Positions 1-12,512 of a stretch of DNA of 64,000 nucleotides are shown one piece after another. Under the pieces are notes generated by a model. That model saw only the letters and a list, made by a program, of their open reading frames with translations. It was not told the origin of the DNA and ran no database searches. A program made the translations under genes and the position numbers. Position 1 is the stretch's first letter. Each line of letters opens with the position of its first letter. Source of the stretch: Riptortus pedestris (Eukaryota > Arthropoda > Insecta > Hemiptera > Alydidae); the NCBI GenBank assembly GCA_019009955.1, contig CM032233.1, positions 87,464,501-87,528,500 of the forward strand. The letters run 5' to 3'.

Positions 1-955
1 TCACGAGAGTTGTAAATTCTACTTTCGTCACGAGTGTAATATTAAATTTTTTCTGTAATCGTGTAATACATGATCAGATCTAACCAGAATATGAACAAAA
101 TTAGGATGTTGTGAAGATTATGGTATGTTGTTGGTAGGTTATAAGCATGGTTGTGAAAGGTTATAAGCATAGTTATAAAACAACTAGTGATGATTGTGAA
201 GTAGCAGTTATAAACAAGTGCAGGTATAAACAAGGAAGGTAATTATTATTATATTTAAATTTTAAAATATATTGATTATTTCCACCAATAATTCATTCAC
301 ATTTCAATTTATTTTGTTAAAATAAACTCTTACAATGTTAAGAAACATTTAAAAGCATTTAATTTCCAACTTCAAATTATTTTTTAATTTATACTTATTA
401 CTAATTAAGAAGGCAATTCACTTTCTTCACTTGTGAAGAAAGTGATTACTTTCTTCACTCTATTGCAAAATGTTTAACTTTCTTCACTCATTTCAGTTTA
501 GTAATGTTACCATTATTCAACGATTACAGAAAAAATTATTTATGATATATTACTGTCAATATTTCGTCTATTATCCAGTAAGTGAAAAGTACGTAACAAT
601 TTTGTGTAGTTATTGTGTCAACTGCTGCAGGGGGCGGCCTTGTAACTTATCTACAATATGCCAGTAGACGTTAGAGGCAGGCCCAGAGGTTGGAAATGAA
701 ATGAAATGTATCAATTTCCCCCAGAAGGACTCATTAATTACAGTACTATATATAGTAAATAGTTCTCAATAAAATTAGTATGTTATATTCTGACATATTT
801 CAGTAGTTGTTTTTCTTTCCGGTGTGAGGCTGGCAGATCTGATTGTTTATATTTCGAACTTATTATTACTCGAGATTATTGAAATTGACTGAAACATTTC
901 TTATTTCCGTTTGTATTTATTCACTTAATAATCACGGTGGTGTTGTATCAGCAGT
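1..955. other. AT-rich stretch without a recognisable gene
   Basis: No reading frame here has protein-like composition or splice context. Apart from the short hairpin at 418-445, the sequence is AT-rich and I see nothing to annotate. Confidence 0.5.
418..445. repeat. Perfect 13-bp inverted repeat (hairpin)
   Basis: The arms at 418-430 and 433-445 are perfect reverse complements (TCACTTTCTTCAC) around a 2-base loop. A third copy of the ACTTTCTTCACTC word follows at about 448. It could be a transcript hairpin or a transposon-end relic; no function can be assigned. Confidence 0.6.
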
Positions 956-963
956 ATGTAGAT

Positions 964-1714
964 CAGTGGCGGCTCGTAGCTAAAATTAGTGGGGGTGCTG
1001 CTCCAGAAAAGTCTTTGTTTTAAAATTGTGTAAAAGCAAACAAACATGTATAAAAATAAAATTTATTCAGAAACTTGATAAAATCCTAATAGAACAAAAT
1101 CAACCAATTTTTACTTACTTTAACCTAAATTGTTACAGTTCAAGCTTAATCTATTCGGTCGGCACTGCGGGAAAGACAGTGCTCTTTGTTGTTGATTGAA
1201 ATGTTTTATATTTTATTTAGTTTCACGTTAAATTTTATATGTTTTTAGCCCAAAGAAAAATAAGTTTTTTGTTATATGTACCTAAAATATTTTATAGTAA
1301 ATTGTAACTATTATTGTGTGTGTCAACAGGGCACTGACGATGATGCACAGCATCGAAAGCGCTTTGCCGTGTTATTAAATTATTATAGTGGAAGCGTAGC
1401 CTACATTTTTTCATCCTACCTACAGTGCTCTTTCTCTCTCTCTCCCTTGCAGATTCGCGTGGAGCTTCCTCTGTGACAACAGTCAAACACCTCGCCGCTG
1501 GAACTGTGAAGACGTACAGTTCCATAGAAAGATTTTTGTATCTTTTTACATAAACTAGAGGATGGTTACTCCATTAAGCTTAAGGATTATATATTATACA
1601 AGTATAAAGAAAGAATTAAAGAAAAAAGGCTTATTATATTAAATGTTATAGATAATATCAAGTGGAAATTGGGGGTGCTGCAGTTCCACAGTGCATATAC
1701 GCGAGCCACCACTG
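964..1714. mobile_element. Non-autonomous hAT-like element with 8-bp target duplication
   Basis: The element starts CAGTGGCGGCTCGT and ends with the imperfect inverted counterpart GCGAGCCACCACTG. An exact 8-bp duplication, ATGTAGAT, flanks it at 956-963 and 1715-1722. Both ends carry a subterminal GGGGGTGCTGC in inverted arrangement. Short CAGTGG-type termini with 8-bp duplications are diagnostic of hAT elements. No transposase frame is present, so it must have been mobilised in trans. It contains a dispersed segment at 1330-1423 that also occurs in an intron of gene A. Confidence 0.8.
1330..1423 (+). repeat. Dispersed segment with GATGATGC/CATCGAAAGCG hairpin
   Basis: These about 94 bases recur with few changes as both arms of the foldback at 10,749-11,043. 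A related core (GATGGTGCC..ATCGAAAGCGC) lies downstream of the Penelope-like fragment near 55,940. The segment contains a short hairpin around GATGCACAGCATC. It looks like the end of a retroelement or foldback family carried inside the hAT element; its class is uncertain. Confidence 0.5.
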
Positions 1715-1731
1715 ATGTAGATTTATCAATT

Positions 1732-1905
1732 ACTAAACTTCACGAGGGAAATCTGCTTAGTTTACGAAGCACCTGCGTGACGGACCTTTTTACTTAGAAA
1801 TAGAGAATTAATGGTGTGATGAGATTAGTAGTGTGTTATATTAGCACTTGGGAGATGTTCTTTGTTTACGCAGCCCCTGCGTGGCGGAATTTACATCTCT
1901 ACAAT
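1732..1905 (+). repeat. Two tandem copies of a dispersed repeat end (family X)
   Basis: The phrase GGGAAATCTGCTTAGTTTAC followed by GC-rich CACCTGCGTGACGGAC occurs near 1,748 and in altered form near 1,850. Related copies lie at about 5,890 and 60,275 and in reverse orientation near 25,165 and 25,340. This is one end of the interspersed family called X here, which also borders the large palindrome. Confidence 0.5.
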
Positions 1906-2286
1906 GTATTAATGCAATTCACGAACGTTGATGAGTTAGCTTCTTGTTATTGACGGGTCCCTTTTGTTTTATCGTTCTTACCCTGTTTAAGGTAGCCTTA
2001 AAGATGGGGGAGAACTCGGCAGCTGTGGAGTGCTGCTGATGAGCCGAAGAGCGGAGATCCGAGATGACAGTTTTTTGCACTTATTTAGTCCGGAGGATCC
2101 ATCAGATTGTGGGGAAAGCTACAGACGCGGTCATGGTCTTCAGCGAGATCAACAGTTGTATTTTCTTCGGTGGAACCATAGGCTTGGAATATTGAGTCTA
2201 GAATTTCAGCAGGGTTCTTCAGGGGTTGAAGAACCTGAGATGTAAAGTGAATCGTGTCTCTTATTCATTAAAAATGAGGTCCATTC

Positions 2287-2291
<5 letters not shown>

Positions 2292-2343
<52 letters not shown>
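2292..2343. repeat. (TA)n microsatellite abutting a Helitron end
   Basis: About 26 TA units directly adjoin the CTAG terminus of the Helitron-like element that starts at 2,344. Confidence 0.9.
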
Positions 2344-2344
<1 letters not shown>

Positions 2345-3615
2345 TAGCTAAGGTACCGGCTTCGCACGGGTAATCATTAGAGGGTGAATATTGACGAGCT
2401 TTAATATGTACAATATTTTTACATTCCCCGTCTCCGTGCTTAGGGCATATAGCCCAATATTTGGCAATTAATGCGAATTCTAGCCCTGAAGAATAAAAAA
2501 ATATTAAAAAAATATTTAAATATTCAACACATCTGCACTGTTGAAAATATCGTGGACAATATTAACCATAATCATGGCTATGATTCATTCATCATTATTC
2601 AGAACCATTATTGAGATAGTTTTGCTAAGGATATATTTAGGATGAATAACAATACATTATTGGTCATAAATATCATAACAGTAGATAGCAGTTTTGTATT
2701 ATAAACTACACAATATTCACAATTTCTATTCCTCAAAAGCAGTCCCAAACACATCAAATGTATCTATTTTATGTATTTAATAGTCACTCTTAAAAATATT
2801 CAAATTTTTCCCAGACAAAGAAACTTAGTATACATAATTTTCCATAGTATGCTCTGTGGAAAAGGTAATCTCTTTTCCACCAAAAGCCGTTTGTGTCCAA
2901 TAAATGTTTAACTCCCGCTTTAGTTTTTAGCGTATATCTCTTTTTTATTTCGTTATACGACAAAAGTTTATATGACAATTGCTACTCTAAATAGCAAAGT
3001 ATACAACGTAGGTTATGTGTGCAGTAGCCAAAAAACCAATAGGAAACAAAATATGGCGTATTTCATTTCAGGTCTTCCCTACACCCCCCCCCCTCCTGTT
3101 CTTTTCTAAAAATGTTCATATAACTTATAATCAAGAAGATTACAATACTAACCCGCTTACAGAGTTTCGTTGAGTACCATTTAGTTGTTAGTTTCCAATA
3201 AAATTGGTGACTCCTGTTATAATTTTTAGCCTATACCTCATGCATACGACAAAAGCAAATATAACAAATGCTACTTTAAATATTAATATAAACAACTATT
3301 GTCATGAGCAGGATTGCCGAAAATCCAATGGGTAACGAAATATAGCGGTTTTTAATTTCTCACTTATAAACCCCACTCCTGTTAGTCTCAGGAAATATTA
3401 ATTTAGCCTAAAGTCTAAGTTGGGTTAATAGTATAATGCATTTACTGAGTTTCATTAGTTCGGTGCAGCTGTTTAGGCGTTAAAAGGTAACAAGAAACAA
3501 AAAGCCAAAAAATGGCAAAAATGGTTGATATCGTTTCAAATCCATGTGAAAAGAAAAAGTATCGTGAAATTTTGAAAGAAAAAAAAATCCCTGTAAAGAC
3601 AGGAGTTACAATCCC
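2344..3615 (-). mobile_element. Non-autonomous Helitron-like element
   Basis: Read on the minus strand, the element ends in GCGAAGCCGGTACCTTAGCTAG, with the CTRR end and GC-rich GCGAAGC subterminal motif typical of Helitrons, inside a (TA)n tract. Its other end reads GGGATTGTAAC followed by a Phe-rich AT segment and lies against a second TA tract, as in the other copies here. There is no Rep/helicase frame. Family members at 3,625, 24,362, 31,125, 42,360, 49,461 and 49,771 share long internal stretches such as the AACTTTTGTTAT and CCTATTGGTTTTT blocks. Confidence 0.7.
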
Positions 3616-3624
3616 ATATATATA

Positions 3625-5200
3625 TTAGCTACGATACTGGCTTCGCTCGAGGAATCATGATTGCATTGCTCAGGAAATCTGAATAATGATAGTAATTTCT
3701 TTTGGCTTTACTGTGCACAATATTTTTACAATTCTCATCTCAGGTCTTTAGGTTGCTATTTACCCCAGTAACTATAGCAAACTTATAGAATATTTTAGTC
3801 TCAAAGAATAAAACAAAAAAAAAATGAGTTTTTCAAACCTCCTCTTAACTTTTCAAAATATTGTTTACAATATAAATCATAAAAATGAAAAAAAAAATCA
3901 TTAGAGGCTAAATGATGACGGTCTTTTCGTTTTGGCAAGACATTACTATGCACAATATTTTTACATTTCCCCGTCTCAGTGTTTAGAGTTTATACCTGAA
4001 TATCTAGTAACTATAGACAGCTTATAAGAGCTTTTTTAGCCTTCAAGAATAAGAAAAAATATGATTTCCTGATCAATCCGTCAGGACTGTTCAAAACATC
4101 GTAGAGAATATTAATCATAATCATCGATAGCATTCCTATATAATTATTAAGTACCATTACTGATGTAGCTTTGTTCGGGAAATATTTAGACTGCATAATG
4201 AATGTGAACGTTCTTCATGGAAAGGCACTATAATAAGTCCCACCCTGGTCACAAAAGGGTGGTACCCGTCCTGATTAGCTCCAAAAGCACAAAATGGACG
4301 TTAATAAATACCACACATATATTTAATATCCCAGGTTAGCCATGTTAGTTTAAGCATTGCGTTTAATCTCACACGGCGAACCTGATGGTAAACGTAGTGG
4401 CGAGCTCGATTCCCGCCTGAGCAATACGACTTTATTTAGTGACGAACTCATTAAATGAAATCAAGTCCCACCCTGGCTTGAAAAGGGTGATAACCTGTAG
4501 ATAACCCGTCCCAATTATCCATAGTAGAAAAAAGTAAATAATAATAACCAACCATAGCTTCCTAGTACGTATGGCAACCTCTTACTTTTCTTAGATCTTG
4601 CAGAATAAACGTGAATCATACAAAAAATAAATAATTAATCAAAAGAAAACCAATTACTCCATTATTTAGAACAATTTGAGCAAAGTAAATAATAATCATT
4701 GTGTGTAATTAAATACAAAGTTGTGAGTTAATACCAACCCACATACGCAGATTCGTTGAGTTCGGTTTAGTCTTTTAAGCCCATTAAAATTGTCGACACC
4801 CGCTATACATTTTAGTGTTTATCTTGTTTATACTTTCGCGTACGACAAAAGTGTATATGAAAAGTTACTTTAAATAACAAAATAAACAACTTTTGTTATG
4901 AGCATTTTTGCCTAAAAACCAATAGGAAACGAAATATCACGATTTTTCGTTTCAGACCGAACTTCCTTGGTTATAAGCAATATGAACATTTTTAGATAAG
5001 AACAGGAATGGAGGATATATTGAAGGCCTGTAATGAAATATCGTAATATTTCATTTTCTATTGGTTTTTAGACAGACGTGCACATAACCAACGTTGTTTA
5101 GTTTATTATTTAGAGTAACATTTGTAACGACAAATGTTTATTTGTGAGTAACTTTTGTTGTATAACGAAGTAAAAACGAGATAAACGCTAAAAATCAATC
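3625..5200 (-). mobile_element. Second, rearranged Helitron-like element
   Basis: Its minus-strand 3' end (GCGAAGCCAGTATCGTAGCTAA) sits only a TA tract away from the preceding element. The 3' half (3,625-4,200) aligns with 2,350-2,650, and a related 3' segment repeats near 3,900. The 4,700-5,200 part contains the family's internal blocks in both orientations, so the copy is rearranged. A tRNA-like SINE piece interrupts it at 4,232-4,520. No coding capacity. Confidence 0.55.
4232..4520 (+). mobile_element. tRNA-derived SINE-like fragment(s)
   Basis: A segment near 4,333-4,430 resembles a tRNA head: an A-box-like stretch (GTTAGTTTAAGCATTGC) and a strong B-box-like GCTCGATTCCCGCC. A body word, AAGTCCCACCCTGG..AAAAGGGTG, occurs both before and after this head (near 4,235 and 4,465), consistent with two SINE pieces end to end. 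A functional tRNA is unlikely because no cloverleaf with matched acceptor arms is evident. A related head may occur at 30,957. Confidence 0.45.
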
Positions 5201-5379
5201 TTTCAAGCCGCTACCAATGGGTTGCAAAGCTAGTCATTGACAAAGCAGCCACCCTTTTAGCAAATATTTCCCTTGAGACAAATCAGTAATAGATTTGTCC
5301 TTATGACATGATTGTGGAAACATTTCTTCAAATGACACAACCAAGGACTTCGCCAGAAAATGAGTACCCGTGGGAGCCT

Positions 5380-5935
5380 ACTCACTCATGTCCTATTAAC
5401 AATAAGCTGTTATGTTATGAATCTCTTTATTCAAACCTGAAATTTCAAATATTGTTTTCATTGAATATTTTCTGTCAGATATATGCAATTATTGGTGTTT
5501 GTCATCATTTAAGATTTTATGTTATAAGCTACATGATTTCTTTGATCAACACAACACTGTATATTTGACCGCTTCACGAAAACTATTAGGTAATGGCTGA
5601 AAATGGGGGAATAATTGAAAATTCCAAATGCCTCGGTTACTATGAGTTCGATCGAAAAATTTAATAAAAACCAATATTGTTTGAGTTTTCTACAATTCTT
5701 GGTAAATACATTTTTTCTTAAATCGAATATTAAGCGAGTTATAGCTTTTGTAGACCCCCTTCCCCAACTTATAAACGCCTGATTTTTACTATAATTAACT
5801 GTGTATATATCTATTGGATGTTTTTTATTAAGAGAGAAATAGAGAATAGGCGGTGATATGAGATGACCAGTGTGCATACTAGCTCGTGGGAATCTACTTA
5901 GTTTACGCACCCCCTGCGTGGCAGAGTTTATAATT
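5380..5935 (+). repeat. Scrambled copy of dispersed repeat family X
   Basis: Phrases shared with the better preserved copy at 59,655-60,325 include TATTAACAATA..TTATGTTATGA, GGCTGAAAATGGGGG, TCGATCGAAAAATT and the terminal TTTACGCACCCCCTGCGTGG. Their order differs from that copy, so it is rearranged. No coding potential. Confidence 0.5.
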
Positions 5936-6217
5936 TAATGAGGGTACAAGAAAGTCACGTGGTGCCCAGATTACGTTTTTTAAAGTTTTAAAAAAATAAA
6001 GAATTTCATTTCACTTCTTCATTATAACCCCAAACTGTCATGTATTTACGGGTCCCTAATGGAGGGTTTGTGTTGTGGAGTGGGGTAAGGGGGGGGGGGG
6101 GGTGAGACCTGCCAGGGGTAGGAGGTATGTCTTGTACATTTCTACTGGACTCTTCAACCTAGCTGTGGCACGTTCCTCTGATCACCTCACACGCAGTAAG
6201 TTACGTATTTATATACG

Positions 6218-6219
<2 letters not shown>

Positions 6220-6256
<37 letters not shown>

Positions 6257-7355
6257 TGATTTAACTACGACTACTATTTAAACCCTGGCCATATTTTCTC
6301 CCCATCATATCCAGTAATAATTCAAAAATACCCTTCAATTTTTCTATGACGTATAATGGAATTTCATGACATGTAGATATATTTTAAATCTTTTTATGTT
6401 ATGAAAGAAATATTTTGCATTCATGACATAAAAATACTTGGATTATTTCAATGTACAAAATTTCGTTATACATAATGCCCACTGACAATATAAATTGCCC
6501 TGTAATATCAGGGCTCCCGCCGGAATTTGATAATTTTTTAAAACATTTATTCATTTTTATTTGTTTCGTAAAATAACAAGTAAAATCGTTTCAGATCTTT
6601 GATAACATTTCATACGTATCCTTGAAGTATTGAAACACATCTTTGAAAGTATTGAAATTTATTTCAACAAGGAAGAAATAGACGTACCCTTAAATCAACC
6701 TATTTCTATGTTACGAAAATCATATGATTCATTCATTGTTTAAACAGTAATTGCGAAATTGGTTGAACAGAAAAATGATAAATAAAATAATTATGTTAAT
6801 TCAATTTTTCCGACCCATATGTAATAGTTATATTCAGATAATTCTCAAATATCAGTTTTGTCCACCTGTCGTTTTATATTTAAAGTGTTGGTAGCTTTCT
6901 TCTTGTGACAATTATTCTGTTACGTTTAACAATAATATTGAAGTTCTAAGTAAAAGGTAGTTAGTAATAATGTCGCGGGGTTTGCACAACTTTCTTCAAA
7001 ATATCCCTCGATCACACTGGAAACGGAATTATTATTTTTTTTTTAGAATAAATATAGTTTTCCAATTGAGGTGGATATGTCTATAGAGTATAAAGTTTTC
7101 AGGCTCGGATGTAAAGACGGAAAAGATTTTATGAGTGTTTTGGCGAGTTTATAAATGAATATAAATCTATTATTCCCCAGGGGACGGAATATATTGGCCG
7201 GTTGAGGTTTGTGGTTAAAGCAGCAGGTTGGTTGAACGATTAAGGGAGGGAAATTTAATGGCTCATTTGGACAAAGATTTGTTATTTGATGAGATGGAAA
7301 TCGGTGCGTTTTAGGATTTAAAAGTCGTTATCAAATTTTTACTTATTTAGTGATA
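6220..7355. other. (TA)n tract and unassigned AT-rich DNA
   Basis: A (TA)n tract occupies 6,220-6,254, just after a G-run near 6,090. The remainder has no convincing frame, RNA or terminal repeat. Similarity to the upstream regions of genes B and C begins near 7,355. Confidence 0.5.
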
Positions 7356-7641
7356 GGTGGGATTGTAAAGCTATGGAGATGAATAGGTGAGCTTTTTATG
7401 TTTTATATGGAGTAGATGGACAGAATGGGAATTTGAAGTTGGCGTTTTTAGTCAGTTTTGTTTACCAATCTGATTTATAGGGTGTGTTTTCTCTGGGTCC
7501 GTGTTTACTCCAGGTATGGAAGTTTTTATTATTTCTCATAAGACTGTATATAATATCCTAAGACAGTAAATTTTAATTGAATCATTAGCATGCACTACTT
7601 ATACGTTCTTCAGTGACAATCATGTTTTTTTTCAGGTAATC
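7355..7641 (+). promoter_or_regulatory. Conserved 5' leader of gene A with a noncoding exon
   Basis: This region aligns with 26,180-26,473 upstream of gene B and with the inverted counterpart upstream of gene C. It contains a probable noncoding first exon ending at 7,513 with a CAG|GTATGG donor; the equivalents end at 26,335 and 55,361. A short intron ends in a TTTTTTTTCAG acceptor at 7,635, six bases before the start ATG. The transcription start and core promoter are not identifiable. Confidence 0.5.
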
Positions 7642-8123
7642 ATGAATCAAGGAAACTTCTGCGCTATTTGCCAGAATGATAATCCATATTTAGACCCAGC
7701 TTGGGGTTCCAAAAACTGCATCCACTTGTTCTGCAAGGATTGCATACGTTACTGGATAAAAGTAAGTGGAAATTTATAACAACTAATCATCATTTGCCAC
7801 GAGAACTGTTTGCCCTGTTGTTCAATGTTTTAGGATGTACGTATTCAATGGTACATGTTAGGTACCCTTGATTGGTATTTAAAGAAAAGTTTTTAAAATC
7901 ACATCATAAGTATGACCTCAATAACATTCAGGAAATTCTGCTAACCTGTATCATTGCTTTCAGTACATTCTAAAACATTGAATTTAGAATGCACTGTATC
8001 CAATGATACAGGTTAGCAGATTTTTCTGGATGTTATTGAGGTTATACTCATGATGTGATTTTAAAAATTTTTCTTCAAGTACCAATCAATGGCATCTAAT
8101 AGCTCTAAGAATGATATGTGTGA

Positions 8124-8170
<47 letters not shown>

Positions 8171-9743
8171 AATATTATTATGCCATGGTTTGTCTGATTT
8201 TCTATTTTAATTCGGCTGGCACAATTTCTCCTCCCGCTTCAGAATGTTCTTAAAAAAATAGGATCAAATTAACCAACTAGTTCTTTGTCAATAACTAGAA
8301 CTCTTCAGAGTTGAAATAGTATTTTCTAATTCTAGGTAAAAGAAGTTAACCCCCAAAAAGATGTGTTTCTGGATATACTCATGTCTGTGTTAAGAGGTTA
8401 GATGTATATCTTACAATTTTGTGTTCATTACTGCATATAATATTCATCGATAATTAGGATAATAACCAGATTTGGTAACTTAATGTTTTTCATTATTAAA
8501 ATAGCAATAAAATATTACATATGCATAGAGACTATACTCATTTAATTCTAGAAGTTATTGTTAGAGACATCCAACCATTAAAAAATCAAAAATGGAAAAA
8601 AAAAATGTTTCTTAGAAACCATCCATTAATTAATGAAATCAGACGACGAGAAGAGGGGAAACACCATAAATTAAAAATATCTAGTATGTGTTGGATCGAA
8701 ATATGTTATATAACTAACCTTGTTGAAAATTTAATATTCTACAATCATAGTTCTATCAATTATTCCTTCAATATCAACCATGCTATTTATATCATTACTT
8801 TTTTTTTTTTTTTGGTTTTCATGTTTTTTTTTCACTCATACTTATCATACATTAACAACAAGCCAGTATATCATGATACATATTATTCTTTGCTTAAATT
8901 CCTCTTGTTATTTTTATCTGACCTTTACTATGCGAGATACATAAATGTCTGACACTAGTCATTGATAAATATTATTTAGCACTCTACAGGCCTCAATTTG
9001 TATTTGATCGATACAGTAGTCAATATTTAATGAGTTTATATTAAGTTAAAGTATATTAATGTGTGAAATTGGACTTGGAGGAATGTGGGTCTGAAATAAT
9101 ATATTTATTTTGTGTTAAATCAAAAAATTTAGTACAACCAAAATTTATTAACAAAGTAATGTACTACCTTTTTTGTCCTACCAATTTTTCAGGAAATAAA
9201 ATAATATTCGTTTTTTAGGGGGGGGGGGATTTCAACTCAATTTTATTTAAAACAAAAGTGTCTCAATACATCTCATGTTGAACATAAAGTTCAATTCATG
9301 TTTACATAGTCTTCTTAATTCATAATAAATGAGATAACATCCTCGATGTGCCATTTCACCAAATGGGAAATTTTCTTAATTTATGTAGCCATCAGTAATT
9401 ATTTATTGAGAAAACAATTTGGATGTTAATGTAACGTTTTTGCCATATATATTTTGATATTCGAGCTAACTTGGATTTCATTAAATTTCAAAGGAATGGA
9501 TGCCATTTCATACCATTTATGAATAAGGAAGTTCCAATGCAATTATTTACGAGCTGACGAAAGATAACATATTCAAAGAATTAAGAAGAGGGTTACTCAG
9601 GGATCCCAAGCTAATCTTGTCCGTCTGATCTCCTCCTCTCCAGTCCACTTTTCAATTAGTTAATTATGATAATAAAACAAAACAAATTATTCTAAATGTT
9701 TCCGAAGAAGAAAATTATTGAAAGTAGAAATATTATAGACTTA

Positions 9744-9789
<46 letters not shown>

Positions 9790-12466
9790 GTGTGTATATG
9801 TGTGTTAGCTATTGGTGCTGTGTTGAACTGAATGCTTATTCAATTATAACAAATGTTGACATTTAAAGGTTGCATGTGTTTTTGTCTCTTTAAATTTAGT
9901 ACTGTAATGAAGAAAATCAGACCAAGAGGAATGGAGCATAGATTTGGGGAAATATATTGTGACGAAATTCCATTGTTTACTCTTAGAATAAGAATAATAC
10001 TCTTAGAATATAAAAATATTTATATATTATGAGATAAATTTTGTTTTGAGTAATTTTTTGTCATTTATTTTTGTTTTTTGTAACTCAATTATGGGTGGAG
10101 TTTGTATTTCTAAGTGTTTAACCCACCCCCCCCAAAGTGTTTTTAGCCCTTCACACTTGGGTTTAAATGTCACCTCAATTTGGTCATTTCGGTGCATTAC
10201 CTTCAATTAGCTTTTTAAATACAATTCAAGGATCTTTTACACAAAAAATATTGATGAAGTTACTAAAGAAATTTATTCTCCAATCTTCATTTTAAAGTAT
10301 TTTGTTTTAATACTTTATATGATAAAAAAAAAGTGTAACTTATGTCAATTCTCCCACTTTTACTCTTAAATCACCTTAAAATGCAAAATAACTCATAATT
10401 TTAGTTGTGTACATAAATGGTTTTTCAATTTCTATTTGTATTTATTTCTCAGCATAATCCTTTTTGCCCATTGTGTAACCAACGCTATGAAGTCAAAAAA
10501 CATCAGGCTGTTTTGGAAGAAGTACCTGATGAATCTCAAAATGGAGAAAGGTAATTTTAAGTCTGTATTCAAATTTATTTTCAGACTTAAGTTGAGTAAT
10601 GTCTTTAAAAACAAGAATACTATAAATCCCCTTCTCTTTATTAGGCTAACTACTCTATCAAACCTTCACAAGTTGTATTTTAATAGTTTAGCTACTTTCA
10701 AGAGTTTACCTTCTTCAGTGGTGTCAACCTAACAACATAAATTGTATTGTATGTAGGATGAAAAAATTGTTGGCTATGCTTCCACTATAATAATTTATTA
10801 AAACGGCAGAGCGCTTTCGATGTTGTGCTTCATCGTCAGTGCCCGAAGGTTTTCGATGTTGACCTGATGGCTCTTGGACCTGGACTGCTCCCTGTCCTCT
10901 AGGACAGTCCAGCTCCAAGAGCTATCAGGTCAACATCGAAAACCTTCCGGCACTGACGATGATGCACAACATCGAAAGCGCTCTGCCGTTTTAATAAATT
11001 ATTATAGTGGAAGCGTAGCCAGCAATTTTTTCATCCTACATACATTAGAAGTCACTTCCACCTGCTAGAATACCAACTCAGAACAAATTGTATTAATAAA
11101 ATGAATTTTTGAAACAGTAATAATGGATAATTTTTCATATCTAACTTTGAATAAAATCCTCAAAAATCATAAGATTTAATAATGAACATCATAGAAACAA
11201 AATACTGTTAACACACAGGACTCTACACTCAGATAAACTCTAATAAAGATATATTTTTTCAGGTTTACAAGAGTAATTTTTGATCCTTTAACACCCCCCA
11301 TTGAACGCATTTATGTTTATGAAGCAAACAGATGGGTTGTACCACTTGACGAAAATGCAGAAAGAGTATTGGCTGAGGACATAAGGTTAGTGTAAGACAA
11401 ATAAATTATTTTATGTAAGTAGAAGAGAATTAGGATAACTATAGTTGTTGTATTTGAAATTAAAGGAATTACTGCCCAACAAGCTCAGGTTGAGAAAGCC
11501 TGAATGTATTTTTGTGCTGTTTTGGGGAAAGAAAAAGGTACCTGCCATTGCTATTTGATTGACACCATTGAAGCAGCAGCAGAAGCTGTTGTTTCTCAGG
11601 AGCTGTGTTTTTGCCAAATTTGGTGCATGGTATGGTTCTTTGGGGCATCTCCTGGCAGGTTCTGCTAAAAATCATGGTCCAGCGTGGGGTAATATGATGG
11701 CTTTTCATACCAATAGTTACACCCCTGGGATATTTTCCAATATCATCCTTGGAAGGTAGCTTCCTTGCTTGAGTGTTCTGTACCAGTACATAAAATGGAA
11801 ACAGCAACATATGAAAAAAAAATGCTCTTTCTCCACAATGGTCAGGTACAGTGTCAAGATGGTGTGGTGCAGACGCCGAGGGAAGGGGGCCTTGTAGAAC
11901 AATTATGCTTAGAGTCATTGCGTATGGAGGATAATTTATACTTTTAATCTATTTCATGTTAACTAAGTTTATTGGTGTGTGAGTGTTTATTTTAGTATAT
12001 AGAAGTCAGATAAGGAGAAAATCCTTCCATAATGGCTAAGTTTAAGCCACGAATAATAAATTTTAACCAGTATTGGAGAACTTTCTAATCCCTCCTTGAG
12101 TATTCTCTAATTGTTATGTAATTAATTTTAGAATGAATCCTCTCATTGCGGAAAAACTTGAGGCATGGATTAACCAAGAACTTGAAGCACTTCTTGGAAA
12201 TGTTAAAAATGGTCACAACCCCCGAATATGTTCCTCGAGTCTCTTCTCAATGATCAAAATATTTGATATTATATCGCGGTAAGAAAAATCATACTATATT
12301 CATGTTCTAAGCTTGGCAAATAGGTTTTTTTCATTTTTGAGTATGAATTTTTAGTTCTAAGTAACCCTTTTATATATGCCTAATTGTTTTCTGTCTATAA
12401 AAGTTCTTCTTAACCCTTTAAGATGCAAGAAACATTTGCCAAACTTTTACCTGAATTAGTTCCCTC

Positions 12467-12512
<46 letters not shown>

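Noticed and set aside
1331..1365. Hammerhead ribozyme candidate (CTGACGA ... CGAAA)
   Set aside because: The core words are present, but an extra base separates CTGACGA from the only good stem II, stems I and III cannot be closed convincingly, and the copies at 10,850 and 10,950 do not keep stem II by covariation.
4333..4430. Functional tRNA gene
   Set aside because: B-box-like and A-box-like words are present, but acceptor and anticodon stems do not pair; a SINE head fits better.
8521..8952. 143-codon frame in gene A intron 1
   Set aside because: Low-complexity composition with homopolymer T and A runs, no homologous frame in genes B or C and no domain.
11469..11918. 149-codon antisense frame in gene A intron 3
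   Set aside because: Several overlapping frames on both strands are open at once, none has a recognisable domain, and the region is flanked by good sense-strand exons; it reads as a decayed repeat.
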